DNA of 49,323 nt from an uncultured Prolixibacteraceae bacterium (GTDB lineage: Bacteria > Bacteroidota > Bacteroidia > Bacteroidales > Prolixibacteraceae). The stretch covers positions 1-49,323 of the forward strand of contig CALGIG010000073.1 in NCBI GenBank assembly GCA_937915865.1, read 5' to 3'. The notes beneath the pieces are model-generated. The model saw only the letters and a list, made by a program, of their open reading frames with translations, was not told the DNA's origin and did not search any database. A program made the translations under genes and the position numbers. Shown here piece after piece: positions 26,638 to 34,032 of the stretch. The stretch's first letter is position 1, and every line of letters begins with the position of its first letter.

Positions 26638-27436
26638 GAATTTTTGTCTGTTCCAGGCACTTGTATTGTTAAGTAGTTTCCAAATTCCAGCTCAAACAGC
26701 ATCCGTTTATCCTTTTCGTAATGGTGAATATGCCCGATATGGAGCCTATTATAACCTGAATTTTATTTGGATACAAAGTGGTGATGTTGAGTTTAATGCC
26801 GACACACTCATTTATCAAAATCAGCAGGCATGGCACCTGAAGGCTGTTGGCAAAACCTATAAAGCTTACGATTGGTTTTATTCAGTCCGCGATACTTTTG
26901 AAACATACTGCAATTATCAAACATTCAAACCTATATATTCGAGCCGTGTAATGAATCATGCCCGAAAAAACTCTGTTCATCGGTATTGGTTTGAACCTTT
27001 AGGTAAAGTAGAAACAGAAATAAAGCAAGAAAAAAAGCCTGTTTTTAAAACTACCCTGGATGCCGGCGAAAATATTTTTGATTTACTGGCTACGGCATAC
27101 AATTTCAGAAAATTTGATTTTAATAATTTGTTTGTTGGGCAGAAAGTTCCTTACCGAATGATAATTGACCGGCAAGTGGCTGATCTTTTTTTCAGGTACC
27201 TTGGCAAAGAGAATGTAAAAACCCGTAACGGAAAAGAGTTTCGTTGTCACAAAGTTTCAGTATATTTACTGCAAGGCGATTTTTTCCCGGAAGGCGAATA
27301 CATGAAAGTATGGTTTACCGACGATAAAAATCATTTACCGATTCAGGTTGAAACTGAGATTGTTGTTGGTTCGGTTAAAGCGCTTTTGCTTGAACCCCAA
27401 AACATGAAATATCCACTTACATCACAAATTAAATAG
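26627..27436 (+). CDS. DUF3108 secreted protein
   Basis: 269 aa. The start is taken at the ATG at 26627, which begins a normal signal peptide (LIRNFCLFQALVLLSSFQ, cleavage near AQT) and overlaps the previous gene's end by 11 nt; the frame is open further upstream but that part is only a Lys/Arg-rich artefact of the preceding gene's tail. Features match DUF3108: EYARYGAYYNLNFIWIQSGDVEF at the start of the mature protein, YDWFYSVRDTFETY, and the late KVWFTDDKNHLPIQVE motif. Predicted beta-barrel-like periplasmic protein of unknown role, translationally coupled to the Ig-like lipoprotein. Confidence 0.85.
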   Translation: MLIRNFCLFQALVLLSSFQIPAQTASVYPFRNGEYARYGAYYNLNFIWIQSGDVEFNADTLIYQNQQAWHLKAVGKTYKAYDWFYSVRDTFETYCNYQTFKPIYSSRVMNHARKNSVHRYWFEPLGKVETEIKQEKKPVFKTTLDAGENIFDLLATAYNFRKFDFNNLFVGQKVPYRMIIDRQVADLFFRYLGKENVKTRNGKEFRCHKVSVYLLQGDFFPEGEYMKVWFTDDKNHLPIQVETEIVVGSVKALLLEPQNMKYPLTSQIK

Positions 27437-27439
27437 ATT

Positions 27440-27736
27440 ATGGCAAGTATTCAGCGATTAAAAAAAGAAATTGACTACATCGTATCTGACTTGGTAGTTG
27501 ATTGTTTCACGTTTATGACAATGCAGCAGGAACCCAATAAGCCTGAAGTGCTGCAAATTGTTCAGGACACTCTAAACCTCAGGAATGAACTTAGGCATCA
27601 GGCGAATCACCCTGAAAGTAAAGAAGCTTCGCAGTCAACTAAGAATTATTACGACAACATAGCTAAAGTATTGGTTGATAGTATTGAGGAAAATTATCAA
27701 AAACTGGGTAAGCTCATCTCTCCTGAATTGAAATAG
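27440..27736 (+). CDS. Small conserved helical protein
   Basis: 98 aa, soluble, predicted all-helical, one cysteine (Cys22). Starts 3 nt after the DUF3108 gene, so it is the last gene of a three-gene operon closed by a terminator. I recall no named domain. The pattern RLKKEIDYIVSDLVVDC at the start and IEENYQKLGKLI at the end suggests a helical bundle or dimer. Role unknown. Confidence 0.75.
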   Translation: MASIQRLKKEIDYIVSDLVVDCFTFMTMQQEPNKPEVLQIVQDTLNLRNELRHQANHPESKEASQSTKNYYDNIAKVLVDSIEENYQKLGKLISPELK

Positions 27737-27746
27737 CTAAAATAAG

Positions 27747-27797
27747 AAATGAGTAGTCCCGGAACCTAATGAAGTTTGGTGATTACTCATTTTATTT
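27747..27797 (+). terminator. Terminator-like hairpin
   Basis: AAATGAGTA (27747-27755) pairs with TACTCATTT (27784-27792) around a long loop, followed by TTATTTTG. It closes the 24700-27736 operon. Confidence 0.6.
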
Positions 27798-27871
27798 TGT
27801 CCGAATTTAAATCTATTTGATCTATATAATCCGTTTTGACTTCGTATTTTCGGGTTTGGTTTTTATTTTGT

Positions 27872-27879
27872 TATTTTTG
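27872..27879 (+). promoter_or_regulatory. -7 box for the coiled-coil membrane protein
   Basis: TATTTTTG matches TAnnTTTG exactly; the -33 region is not a good match (TTCG at the 19-nt position). It would give a short leader to 27914. Confidence 0.4.
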
Positions 27880-27913
27880 CTAACTGTATAAAATTACCTA
27901 AACACTAATAATA

Positions 27914-28831
27914 ATGGATGAATTTGGAAAACGAAAAAAGGGTTTTTCGTTAGGTGAAACCGATAAAGAGAGACGCAATAATTTGGTAATTATTATTTTA
28001 TCGGTTTTATTATTGGTTGTAATTGTAGTTTTTGTATATCAGCATAGCGAAAATCAGAAAATGATAGATTCGCTCAATAAGCAAAAAGTTTCTATCCAGG
28101 CCGAGTTAAGTACATTAATGACCAATTACGATTCGCTTCATACCAATAACGAAGCTCTTCAGTCAGAGTTATCGAACGCACAGGGAAAAGTAAAAGACCT
28201 TTTAACCGAAGTTGAACAGGTTAAAAAAGTTAGTTACGAGCAAATTAACCAATATCAGCAACAAGTAACGACAATGCGTAATATTATGAAGAACTACATT
28301 GTTCAGATTGATTCGCTTAATCGTAGAAATGAGATGTTGATGGCCGAAAACGCACAGGTAAAAGAAAATTATGCCCAGTCAGAATCGAAAAACCAGGAAC
28401 TCGAAAAAGAAAAACAACATCTTCAGGAAAAAATAAAAGAAGCGGCCCAGCTGGAGGCTACCGAGTTGGTTGCTATAGGAATTAACGCCCGTGGAAAGGA
28501 GGCTGAAAGTGCCCGGCGCGCCGAACAAATTAGGATAAGCTTTGTATTAAGTAAAAATGTTACTGCACCGCGGGGGAATAAAGTGATTTACGTTCGTATT
28601 CAGAAACCTAACCAGGTGCTGTTGCAGCAATCTCCCGGCGATTTGTTCCAATTTGAGGATTTGAAAATTCCGTTTTCAGCAAAACGTGAAATTACTTACG
28701 AAGGCAATGCTTTACCGGTGAATATTTTTTGGGACAATAAAGGTCAGGAATTTATGGCTGGCGAATATACAATCGATGTTTTTGCCGATGGAAATAATAT
28801 TGGAACAACCAAGTTTACCATGAAACGTTAA
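27914..28831 (+). CDS. Membrane-anchored coiled-coil protein
   Basis: 305 aa. A basic cytoplasmic start is followed by one membrane helix (about 23-41), a long coiled coil (about 45-180, Gln/Glu/Lys-rich heptads with few breaks), and a compact C-terminal domain (about 185-305) with beta-rich pattern ISFVLSKNVTAPRGNKVIYVRI and EYTIDVFADGNNIGTTKF. The family looks conserved in Bacteroidota but has no named function that I know. Topology suggests the coiled coil and C-domain are periplasmic. Monocistronic, with its own -7 box and a strong terminator. Confidence 0.78.
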   Translation: MDEFGKRKKGFSLGETDKERRNNLVIIILSVLLLVVIVVFVYQHSENQKMIDSLNKQKVSIQAELSTLMTNYDSLHTNNEALQSELSNAQGKVKDLLTEVEQVKKVSYEQINQYQQQVTTMRNIMKNYIVQIDSLNRRNEMLMAENAQVKENYAQSESKNQELEKEKQHLQEKIKEAAQLEATELVAIGINARGKEAESARRAEQIRISFVLSKNVTAPRGNKVIYVRIQKPNQVLLQQSPGDLFQFEDLKIPFSAKREITYEGNALPVNIFWDNKGQEFMAGEYTIDVFADGNNIGTTKFTMKR

Positions 28832-28857
28832 GCTGGTCGGCTGGTATAGTTCTCAGT

Positions 28858-28897
28858 AAAAGCGGGCTCACTCTTTAACGAATGAGCCCGCTTTTTT
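28858..28897. terminator. Strong bidirectional terminator
   Basis: AAAAGCGGGCTCA (28858-28870) pairs exactly with TGAGCCCGCTTTT (28883-28895). T-runs follow on both strands. It serves the coiled-coil gene on + and riboflavin synthase on -. Confidence 0.92.
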
Positions 28898-28934
28898 GTA
28901 TGAACAACTGTCAACCAGTGTCGAAACCTTGGTA

Positions 28935-29543
28935 CTATTTATATGTAAGCAGTTTACTTAGGTACTTACCAATAATATCAAATTCGAGGTTTACAGTGCT
29001 TCCAATTTCAAAGGTATGAAAATTGGTTTCGTTGTAAGTATATGGAATAATAGCAACCTGGAACGAGTTATCTTTTGAGTTTACAACCGTTAGGCTTACT
29101 CCATTAACGGTCACCGACCCTTTTTCAACAGTCATATAACCTTTCTGCGCCATTTCTTTATTGAACTCATATTCGAAAGTAAAATACCAGCTGCCATCAG
29201 CTTCTTCAACTTTGGTGCAGGTTGCTGTCTGATCAACATGTCCCTGAACGATGTGGCCATCGAGCCTGCCGTTCATCAACATGCTTCGCTCCAGGTTCAC
29301 TTTACTTCCAGGAACGAGTTTTCCCAGGTTTGTTTTTAGCAAAGTTTCCTTTATAGCAGTTACAGTGTAAGTTTTTGACTCTTTATCCAGTTTAACTACA
29401 GTAAGACAAACGCCGTTGTGCGAAAGGCTTTGGTCAACTTTCAGTTCATCAACAAATGAGCAGGTTAGCGTAAAGTGTACGTTTTCCTGATCTTTCTGAA
29501 TGGCAATTACTTTGCCGGCCTCTTCAACTATTCCTGAAAACAT
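28935..29543 (-). CDS. ribE: Riboflavin synthase, alpha chain
   Basis: Dismutates two 6,7-dimethyl-8-ribityllumazine molecules to riboflavin. 202 aa from the MFSGIVEEAG start typical of the family; an in-frame ATG 24 nt upstream is disregarded. The two lumazine-binding repeats show the expected markers: NGVCLTVV and LDGHIVQGHVDQ in the first, and SVTVNGVSLTVV with the following Thr/Asn-rich segment in the second. Cytoplasmic trimer. Single gene here; no other rib genes and no FMN riboswitch seen upstream. Confidence 0.93.
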   Translation of the reverse strand: MFSGIVEEAGKVIAIQKDQENVHFTLTCSFVDELKVDQSLSHNGVCLTVVKLDKESKTYTVTAIKETLLKTNLGKLVPGSKVNLERSMLMNGRLDGHIVQGHVDQTATCTKVEEADGSWYFTFEYEFNKEMAQKGYMTVEKGSVTVNGVSLTVVNSKDNSFQVAIIPYTYNETNFHTFEIGSTVNLEFDIIGKYLSKLLTYK

Positions 29544-29641
29544 GATCGATCGGTTTAGAATTTGCATGCGAAGTTACAAGTTTCAAGTGGAGTAGCAAAT
29601 TGAGACAAAACATTCTATCTTAGTAAAAAATATATGAAACT

Positions 29642-30046
29642 ATGACAACCGTAAAAACTACTTATTTAGGAGATTTGCGCACCGAAAATATTCATCTTCA
29701 ATCGGGAAATAAAATTATAACTGATGCTCCGTGCGACAATCGCGGCAAAGGAGAAGCCTTTTCGCCAACCGATTTATTGGCAACAGCTTTGGGTAATTGC
29801 ATCATGACTATAATGGGCATTAAAGCTATGGATAATGGCATTGATTTGAAGGGTACAGAAATAGAAATTACTAAGATTATGGCCAACGATCCACGCCGGG
29901 TTGCCGAAGTAATTATGGAATTTAACTTTCCGAAGAAAGGATACTCGGATGCAGAAAAGCAGTTGATTGAAAGTGTTGCTGGTATTAGTCCTGTACCGCT
30001 TAGTGTTCACCCCAAGTTGAAACAGACTATCGTTTTTAATTGGTAA
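29642..30046 (+). CDS. OsmC/Ohr-family protein lacking the second cysteine
   Basis: 134 aa with the OsmC fold markers GKGEAFSPTDLLATALGNCIMTIMG (first redox Cys53) and the C-terminal SVHPKLKQTIVFNW. In OsmC/Ohr peroxidases a second conserved cysteine, usually in a CPV segment before the S-x-H-P stretch, forms the disulfide. Here that position reads ISPVPLSVHP, with Ser116 where Cys is expected. Cys31 (DAPCDNRG) is an extra cysteine that might substitute. The organic-hydroperoxide reductase role is therefore uncertain. Transcribed alone. Confidence 0.82.
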   Translation: MTTVKTTYLGDLRTENIHLQSGNKIITDAPCDNRGKGEAFSPTDLLATALGNCIMTIMGIKAMDNGIDLKGTEIEITKIMANDPRRVAEVIMEFNFPKKGYSDAEKQLIESVAGISPVPLSVHPKLKQTIVFNW

Positions 30047-30063
30047 AAAAAATGAACAGTTAA

Positions 30064-30111
30064 GTTATTAGCCATTTAGAATTGAATTTCCAAATGACTA
30101 ATGACCTTTTT
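30064..30111. terminator. Hairpin terminator between osmC and the NifX-like gene
   Basis: GTTATTAG (30064-30071) plus ATTT (30074-30077) pair with AAAT (30092-30095) and CTAATGAC (30098-30105), followed by CTTTTT. It reaches the convergent gene's stop. Confidence 0.55.
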
Positions 30112-30490
30112 AATGATTGCAAACGTGTCCTTCGTCGTGTTGATGGCAAACTTCGCCGCTATCGATAATTCTTCCGGCAGCATATTGCTTAACAATTTCG
30201 GAAGCTTTTCCCTCGCATCCGCGGATGACGTTTATTCCGGCTTTGTGTAAAACGTTGATGGCTCCGTTGCCGATTCCTCCTGCCAGAAGAACTGATACTC
30301 CGTTAGAAGCTAAAACGCCTGCAATGTTTGATTTGCAGCCACATACTTGAGTCGATTTTATTTCATCAACCTCCGTAACATTGTTTTCCTCAGTTACTGC
30401 AAATACCTTGTACGATTCACAATGCCCGAAATGATTGTCAATTTGGCCGTCGGCTTTCACCGGAACAGCTATTTTCATTTTTAGTGTCAT
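30110..30490 (-). CDS. NifX/NifB-C-like iron-molybdenum cofactor binding domain protein
   Basis: 126 aa, dinitrogenase iron-molybdenum cofactor (NifX/MTH1175-like) fold: MKIAVPVKADGQIDNHFGHCESYKVF at the start, the LLAGGIGNGAINVL glycine turn, and GINVIRGCEGKASEIV. The tail is Cys/His-rich (VCHQHDEGHVCNH), as expected for metal or Fe-S cluster binding. No nitrogenase genes are nearby; stand-alone members of this family are common in anaerobes and are poorly understood. The ATG overlaps the preceding gene's stop as ATGA, so translation is coupled. Last gene of a four-gene operon. Confidence 0.88.
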   Translation of the reverse strand: MTLKMKIAVPVKADGQIDNHFGHCESYKVFAVTEENNVTEVDEIKSTQVCGCKSNIAGVLASNGVSVLLAGGIGNGAINVLHKAGINVIRGCEGKASEIVKQYAAGRIIDSGEVCHQHDEGHVCNH

Positions 30491-30687
30491 AATTTTTTAT
30501 CTTGAAAATATTTAAGTCGTTTACCTTTGCCAGTGCAAATTCCATTGAGTGAATGATAACCTTTGCCTAATCCAACTCCAAGGGTTCGGGTCTCATTCAA
30601 ATCATTTTTACTGTTTTGGCAGAATCCAAGTTTTCTTCCGGTGGCGCTGCCTTTTCCTTCAGGTCCGGTTCTATCCATTCGCGGCAT
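30487..30687 (-). CDS. DUF5320-type small protein
   Basis: 66 aa beginning MPRMDRTGPEGKGSATGRKLGFC, the pattern of DUF5320 proteins (Pro/Gly/Arg-rich start with GPxGxGxxTGR). Two cysteines (23 and 51), rich in Gly and Lys. Function unknown; family members are repeatedly found next to NifX-like and DUF134 genes, as here. It overlaps the NifX-like gene start by ATGA and begins 2 nt after the DUF134 gene. Confidence 0.82.
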   Translation of the reverse strand: MPRMDRTGPEGKGSATGRKLGFCQNSKNDLNETRTLGVGLGKGYHSLNGICTGKGKRLKYFQDKKL

Positions 30688-30689
30688 AT

Positions 30690-31109
30690 TTATTCTTTTT
30701 GTTCCTTGTTCAGGAGAATTAATTCGTCTCTGCCGAAAATATCACAATCGGCGCATCTTACGTGGTTATCAAGCCCTTCTATTAGTTTGTGACATTTTTT
30801 GCATCTAAACCATTCCTTGTCGAGGTTGTAATCCCCTCCTTCAATTAATATGGCTTTCCCTTCAACAAATGCACTTCCAATGGTTAGTAATGCTTTGTTG
30901 TAAATTCGCGTAAAAGTTGGTCTCGATATATTCATCTTTTCAGCTGCCTGGTCTTGCGACAACAACTCGTAATTCACTAACCTGATGCTTTCGTATTCTT
31001 CGTAGGTAAGTTGTATACTTTCTATTTTGCAAAAAGGCAACCCAAATGGCTTGAAGCCTTTCATTATAGGCGGATTACTAATGTTCCTGGTTTTTCTTGG
31101 TCGAGGCAT
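30690..31109 (-). CDS. DUF134 helix-turn-helix protein with zinc-ribbon-like tail
   Basis: 139 aa of the DUF134 family. A sigma-70 region 4-like helix-turn-helix lies at about 36-78 (EEYESIRLVNYELLSQDQAAEKMNISRPTFTRIYNKA). The C-terminus has two CxxC pairs, Cys103/Cys106 and Cys119/Cys122, a probable zinc or iron site. It is the best candidate for the regulator of its own operon, which has two palindromic operators. The start overlaps the end of the upstream membrane-protein gene by 32 nt. Confidence 0.88.
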   Translation of the reverse strand: MPRPRKTRNISNPPIMKGFKPFGLPFCKIESIQLTYEEYESIRLVNYELLSQDQAAEKMNISRPTFTRIYNKALLTIGSAFVEGKAILIEGGDYNLDKEWFRCKKCHKLIEGLDNHVRCADCDIFGRDELILLNKEQKE

Positions 31110-31335
31110 ATCTCGGGATATTTAAAAGTGCTTTAATATCCGGTAAAATACTAAAGAAAAACAAGAAAACAGAAACGCTTCCGAGTATTTTGCCTATCAG
31201 GCAGAACGGACCGCAGTAAAAACTGCTGTTACAATTTAGTAAGCTGGCAATACACCCAACAAATGCCATTACAATATAAAAAGTAAAGCAAGCCAATGGA
31301 AGAATAAGACAAATTTTTATAATGAGATTCTTCAT
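31078..31335 (-). CDS. Small Cys-rich membrane protein
   Basis: 85 aa, two hydrophobic segments (about 5-30 and 47-66). The linker and helix ends hold six cysteines (9, 16, 28, 35, 41, 45), four of them in the short loop GCIASLLNCNSSFYCGPFC. No family recognised. First gene of the DUF134/DUF5320/NifX operon, with a -7 box and operator immediately upstream and a leader of roughly ten bases. Cysteine richness together with metal-binding neighbours suggests a redox or metal role, by inference only. Confidence 0.72.
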   Translation of the reverse strand: MKNLIIKICLILPLACFTFYIVMAFVGCIASLLNCNSSFYCGPFCLIGKILGSVSVFLFFFSILPDIKALLNIPRYASTKKNQEH

Positions 31336-31351
31336 CTTCTTATTTTTGCTT

Positions 31352-31383
31352 CAAATATAATGAACATACGTTCATTATGCAAA
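31352..31383 (-). promoter_or_regulatory. Promoter of the DUF134 operon
   Basis: On the minus strand: TTTG (31380-31383), a 20-nt spacer, and TATATTTG (31352-31359). The -7 box is perfect and the spacing is one base over the usual 19. A palindromic operator fills the spacer. Confidence 0.7.
31357..31378. promoter_or_regulatory. Operator 1, 22-nt palindrome in the promoter spacer
   Basis: ATAATGAAC-ATAC-GTTCATTAT: 9-bp arms that are exact reverse complements. It lies between the -33 and -7 boxes, a classical repressor position. Confidence 0.72.
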
Positions 31384-31396
31384 TATTTTTATAATG

Positions 31397-31418
31397 ATAT
31401 TGAACCTTAGTTCATTAT
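31397..31418. promoter_or_regulatory. Operator 2, second palindrome copy
   Basis: ATATTGAAC-CTTA-GTTCATTAT: same arms and spacing as operator 1 with one mismatch. Centre-to-centre distance is 40 bp, close to four helical turns, so two bound dimers would sit on the same face of the DNA. Confidence 0.7.
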
Positions 31419-31541
31419 TTATTGTGTAAACTATTGGTAACTAGGCATCAGTTTGTTTATATCTAAAATTGGAAGTATTAAGTATTCGAGGAAATTTTGA
31501 AGTCGTTTAATCGTTATTTTTACGTTTTATTGTAAACTGTC

Positions 31542-32396
31542 ATGAAAGATACGTGTTTAGTGCTTGAAGGCGGAGGCTTGCGTGGTGCCTTCACCAGTGG
31601 AGTTTTGGAGTACTTGCTTGAGAAGGATTTTTGGTTCAATAGCGTAGTAGGTGTTTCGGCTGGCGCTTGCGTTGGCGCTTCATACATTTCGAGGCAAAAA
31701 GGGCGTAACCGGATTGTAAATGTTGAGATGCCATCAGACAGACGTTATATGGGTTTTAGGCATCTGCTCACTACTGGTTCATACTTTAATATGAATTTTG
31801 TTTTTGAAGAAATACCACAACGACTGGTTCCGTTTGATGAAGCTACTTTTTATAAAAACCCGGTTGAACTTGATGTTTTAACTACTTCGCTTGAAACAGG
31901 AGAAACCTGTGTTTTCACAAAAGCCGACATGACTAAACAGGGTGTCGATAAGGTGCTGATCGCTTCGTCCAGCATTCCACTACTTTCGAGAGCCGTTGAT
32001 GTTGGTGGACAACTATATTTTGACGGAGGGGTTTCAGATTCGATACCGGTTGAGTTTGCGTTGCGAAAACATGCTAAAGCTGTTGTAGTGTTAACTCGTC
32101 CAAGGGGTTATCGCAAGGAAGACATGAAGGGAAAGAAAATTTTTGAAATGGCTTTCAGAAAATATCCTGATTTTTTGAATACCCTTTTAACCAGAAACGA
32201 ATCGTATAATGAAACGCTTGAGTATTGCGAAAAAATGGAACGAGAAGGCCGCATTTTTATTCTTGCGCCATCGTCAGAGTACCAGGTTGGAAGGACAGAA
32301 AAGAATCTTGAGCGAAGAATTGCCTTGTACAACCATGGTTATAAGCTCATGATCCGGGAATTTGACAATATGAATCATTTCCTTGAAATTGAATAA
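31542..32396 (+). CDS. Patatin-like phospholipase (YjjU type)
   Basis: 284 aa. Oxyanion loop GGGLRG (10-15), nucleophile elbow GVSAG with Ser39, and catalytic Asp161 in the DGG motif form the Ser-Asp dyad of patatin-like lipases. The C-terminal extension after residue 185 resembles the YjjU group of predicted esterases. No signal peptide; cytoplasmic or peripheral. The substrate is unknown, probably phospholipid or acyl ester. Likely monocistronic, with an 81-nt gap to the next gene. Confidence 0.9.
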   Translation: MKDTCLVLEGGGLRGAFTSGVLEYLLEKDFWFNSVVGVSAGACVGASYISRQKGRNRIVNVEMPSDRRYMGFRHLLTTGSYFNMNFVFEEIPQRLVPFDEATFYKNPVELDVLTTSLETGETCVFTKADMTKQGVDKVLIASSSIPLLSRAVDVGGQLYFDGGVSDSIPVEFALRKHAKAVVVLTRPRGYRKEDMKGKKIFEMAFRKYPDFLNTLLTRNESYNETLEYCEKMEREGRIFILAPSSEYQVGRTEKNLERRIALYNHGYKLMIREFDNMNHFLEIE

Positions 32397-32477
32397 TAAC
32401 ATGCAATTCCTCTTATTAATTTCCTAAATTCGTATATTGTAATTAGCAAAACAAGTTTAGGATGTAATAAACAAACA

Positions 32478-33185
32478 ATGAACAAAATAGCTACGATTAT
32501 TTTACTTTTTATATTTGCTGTTTCGGCAAATGCTCAAAATGCACCACTAAATACGTTAACCGAGAAAGAAAAGAAAGAGGGATGGAAGCTTCTCTTTAAT
32601 GGAAAGGATTTTTGGGGTTGGAAAAAGTTTCAGGGAGGACAAATCACCGGATGGAAGGTTATCGGTGGAATTTTGAATAATTCCGGAGAAGGTGGTGATC
32701 ATGGAGGCGATATTGTTACAAAAGAAAGATTCCAGAATTTTGAATTGTACCTGGAATGGAAAATATCGCCCCGAAGTAATAGTGGTGTCTTTTACCATGT
32801 GAACGAGAAAGTTGGTAAAGCTATTTATGAGTCGGGAATTGAGTACCAACTGATTGACGATAAAGGTTGGCCTGATAAGTTGCACGACGACCAGTATTCA
32901 GGAGCAAATTATGGGATGAATCCACCTCAGGGAGGAGATGTAAAACCAATAACAGAGTGGAACCAAACCCTTATTATTGTAAATGGTACTCATGTTGAAC
33001 ATTACCTGAATGGAGTAAAAGTTGTTGATTATCAGCTGTGGGATGCCGATTGGTACAAACATAAAGAAAATGGGAAATGGAAAGATTACCCTTATTATGG
33101 ACTTGCTAAAAAAGGGAACATCGGGCTTCAGGATCATGGTGGTTTAACTCAATATCGAAATATTAAAATACGAATAATAAAGTAA
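32478..33185 (+). CDS. Secreted DUF1080 (3-keto-disaccharide hydrolase-type) protein
   Basis: 235 aa with a signal peptide ending ANA (about residue 19). The rest is the DUF1080 concanavalin-like fold: EGWKLLFNGKDFWGWK near the start of the mature part, FELYLEWKISPRSNSGVFYH, the GIEYQLIDDKG segment and GNIGLQDHGG at the end. Family members hydrolyse 3-keto-glycosides or bind sugars; the exact activity here is inferred. Next gene 3 nt downstream. Confidence 0.88.
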   Translation: MNKIATIILLFIFAVSANAQNAPLNTLTEKEKKEGWKLLFNGKDFWGWKKFQGGQITGWKVIGGILNNSGEGGDHGGDIVTKERFQNFELYLEWKISPRSNSGVFYHVNEKVGKAIYESGIEYQLIDDKGWPDKLHDDQYSGANYGMNPPQGGDVKPITEWNQTLIIVNGTHVEHYLNGVKVVDYQLWDADWYKHKENGKWKDYPYYGLAKKGNIGLQDHGGLTQYRNIKIRIIK

Positions 33186-33188
33186 GCG

Positions 33189-33971
33189 ATGGTTCGGTTA
33201 GTAGATTATCATATACATTCGATCCTCTCGGATGGGAAAAATACGTATGAAGAAATGGCTTTAGCAGCCATTGATAAGGGACTGGATGAAATTGGTTTTA
33301 CTGATCATTTATGCTTAAAACCGGTGGATTGGTCGATGAGGCAGATAGATATACCGGTTATGATTAGCCAGGTTCTGGATGTGAAAGAAAAATTTAGTGA
33401 CCGGATTAACATTCGGTTTGGAGTTGAGATCGATTATTTTCCTGAATATGAGAGCCAGATTCAGGATTTGATTAACCAGATTCCGTTCGATTATGTTATT
33501 GGCTCCATTCATTTCATCGACGACTGGAATTTTGATATGGATAAATCGCTCTACGGAAAGTGGTCGAACGATGTTTTGTATGAAAAATATTTTACGCTGG
33601 TACAAAAAGCTGCTCAGTCGGGTTTATTCGATATTATTGGACATATTGATATTATTAAGAAGTTCAGGGTTTACCCGGAAACTAATCAGGATCAGTTATT
33701 TGAAGATACACTGAAGATTATTAAAGCTAACAATTTGGTGGTGGAACTCAATACTGGAGGGCTGGACAGACCTTGTGCTGAATTTACTCCATCGCCTCAC
33801 TTGCTTGAAATGTGTTTTGCGCACCATATTCCTGTGACAATAAGTTCTGATGCTCATCGAACGGAGCAAATTGCAAGGCATTACGATTCTGCATTATCGC
33901 TGCTTGCCCGGGTCGGATATACCGAACTTGTAGGTTTTAATAAACGAATACGGAAAGTAATAAGACTATAA
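33189..33971 (+). CDS. PHP-domain histidinol-phosphatase-like hydrolase
   Basis: 260 aa PHP (polymerase and histidinol phosphatase) metal hydrolase. Metal-site motifs in order: DYHIHS (His8, His10), GFTDHLCL (about 35-42), GVEIDYFPE, IGSIHFIDDW, DIIGHIDIIKKF and ISSDAHR. Length and motifs fit the HisK/HisJ histidinol-phosphatase group, but no other his genes are nearby, so a different phosphoester substrate is possible. Co-transcribed with the DUF1080 gene (3-nt gap) and closed by a terminator. Confidence 0.85.
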   Translation: MVRLVDYHIHSILSDGKNTYEEMALAAIDKGLDEIGFTDHLCLKPVDWSMRQIDIPVMISQVLDVKEKFSDRINIRFGVEIDYFPEYESQIQDLINQIPFDYVIGSIHFIDDWNFDMDKSLYGKWSNDVLYEKYFTLVQKAAQSGLFDIIGHIDIIKKFRVYPETNQDQLFEDTLKIIKANNLVVELNTGGLDRPCAEFTPSPHLLEMCFAHHIPVTISSDAHRTEQIARHYDSALSLLARVGYTELVGFNKRIRKVIRL

Positions 33972-33973
33972 CG

Positions 33974-34010
33974 AAAATGCCATCCTCCTGAAAAGAAGAT
34001 GGCATTTTTT
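33974..34010. terminator. Bidirectional terminator between PHP gene and atpG
   Basis: AAAATGCCATC (33974-33984) pairs exactly with GATGGCATTTT (33998-34008), followed by extra T on the plus strand. It serves both convergent transcripts. Confidence 0.88.
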
Positions 34011-34032
34011 CTTCATAGAATTTCTTATTTAT

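Noticed and set aside
28931..29641. FMN riboswitch near riboflavin synthase
   Set aside because: The upstream region of ribE is under 100 nt to the divergent osmC start and shows none of the conserved FMN aptamer blocks.
30110..30490. Nitrogen fixation locus suggested by the NifX-like protein
   Set aside because: No nifHDKEN or nifB genes are present; stand-alone proteins of this fold are common in non-fixers.
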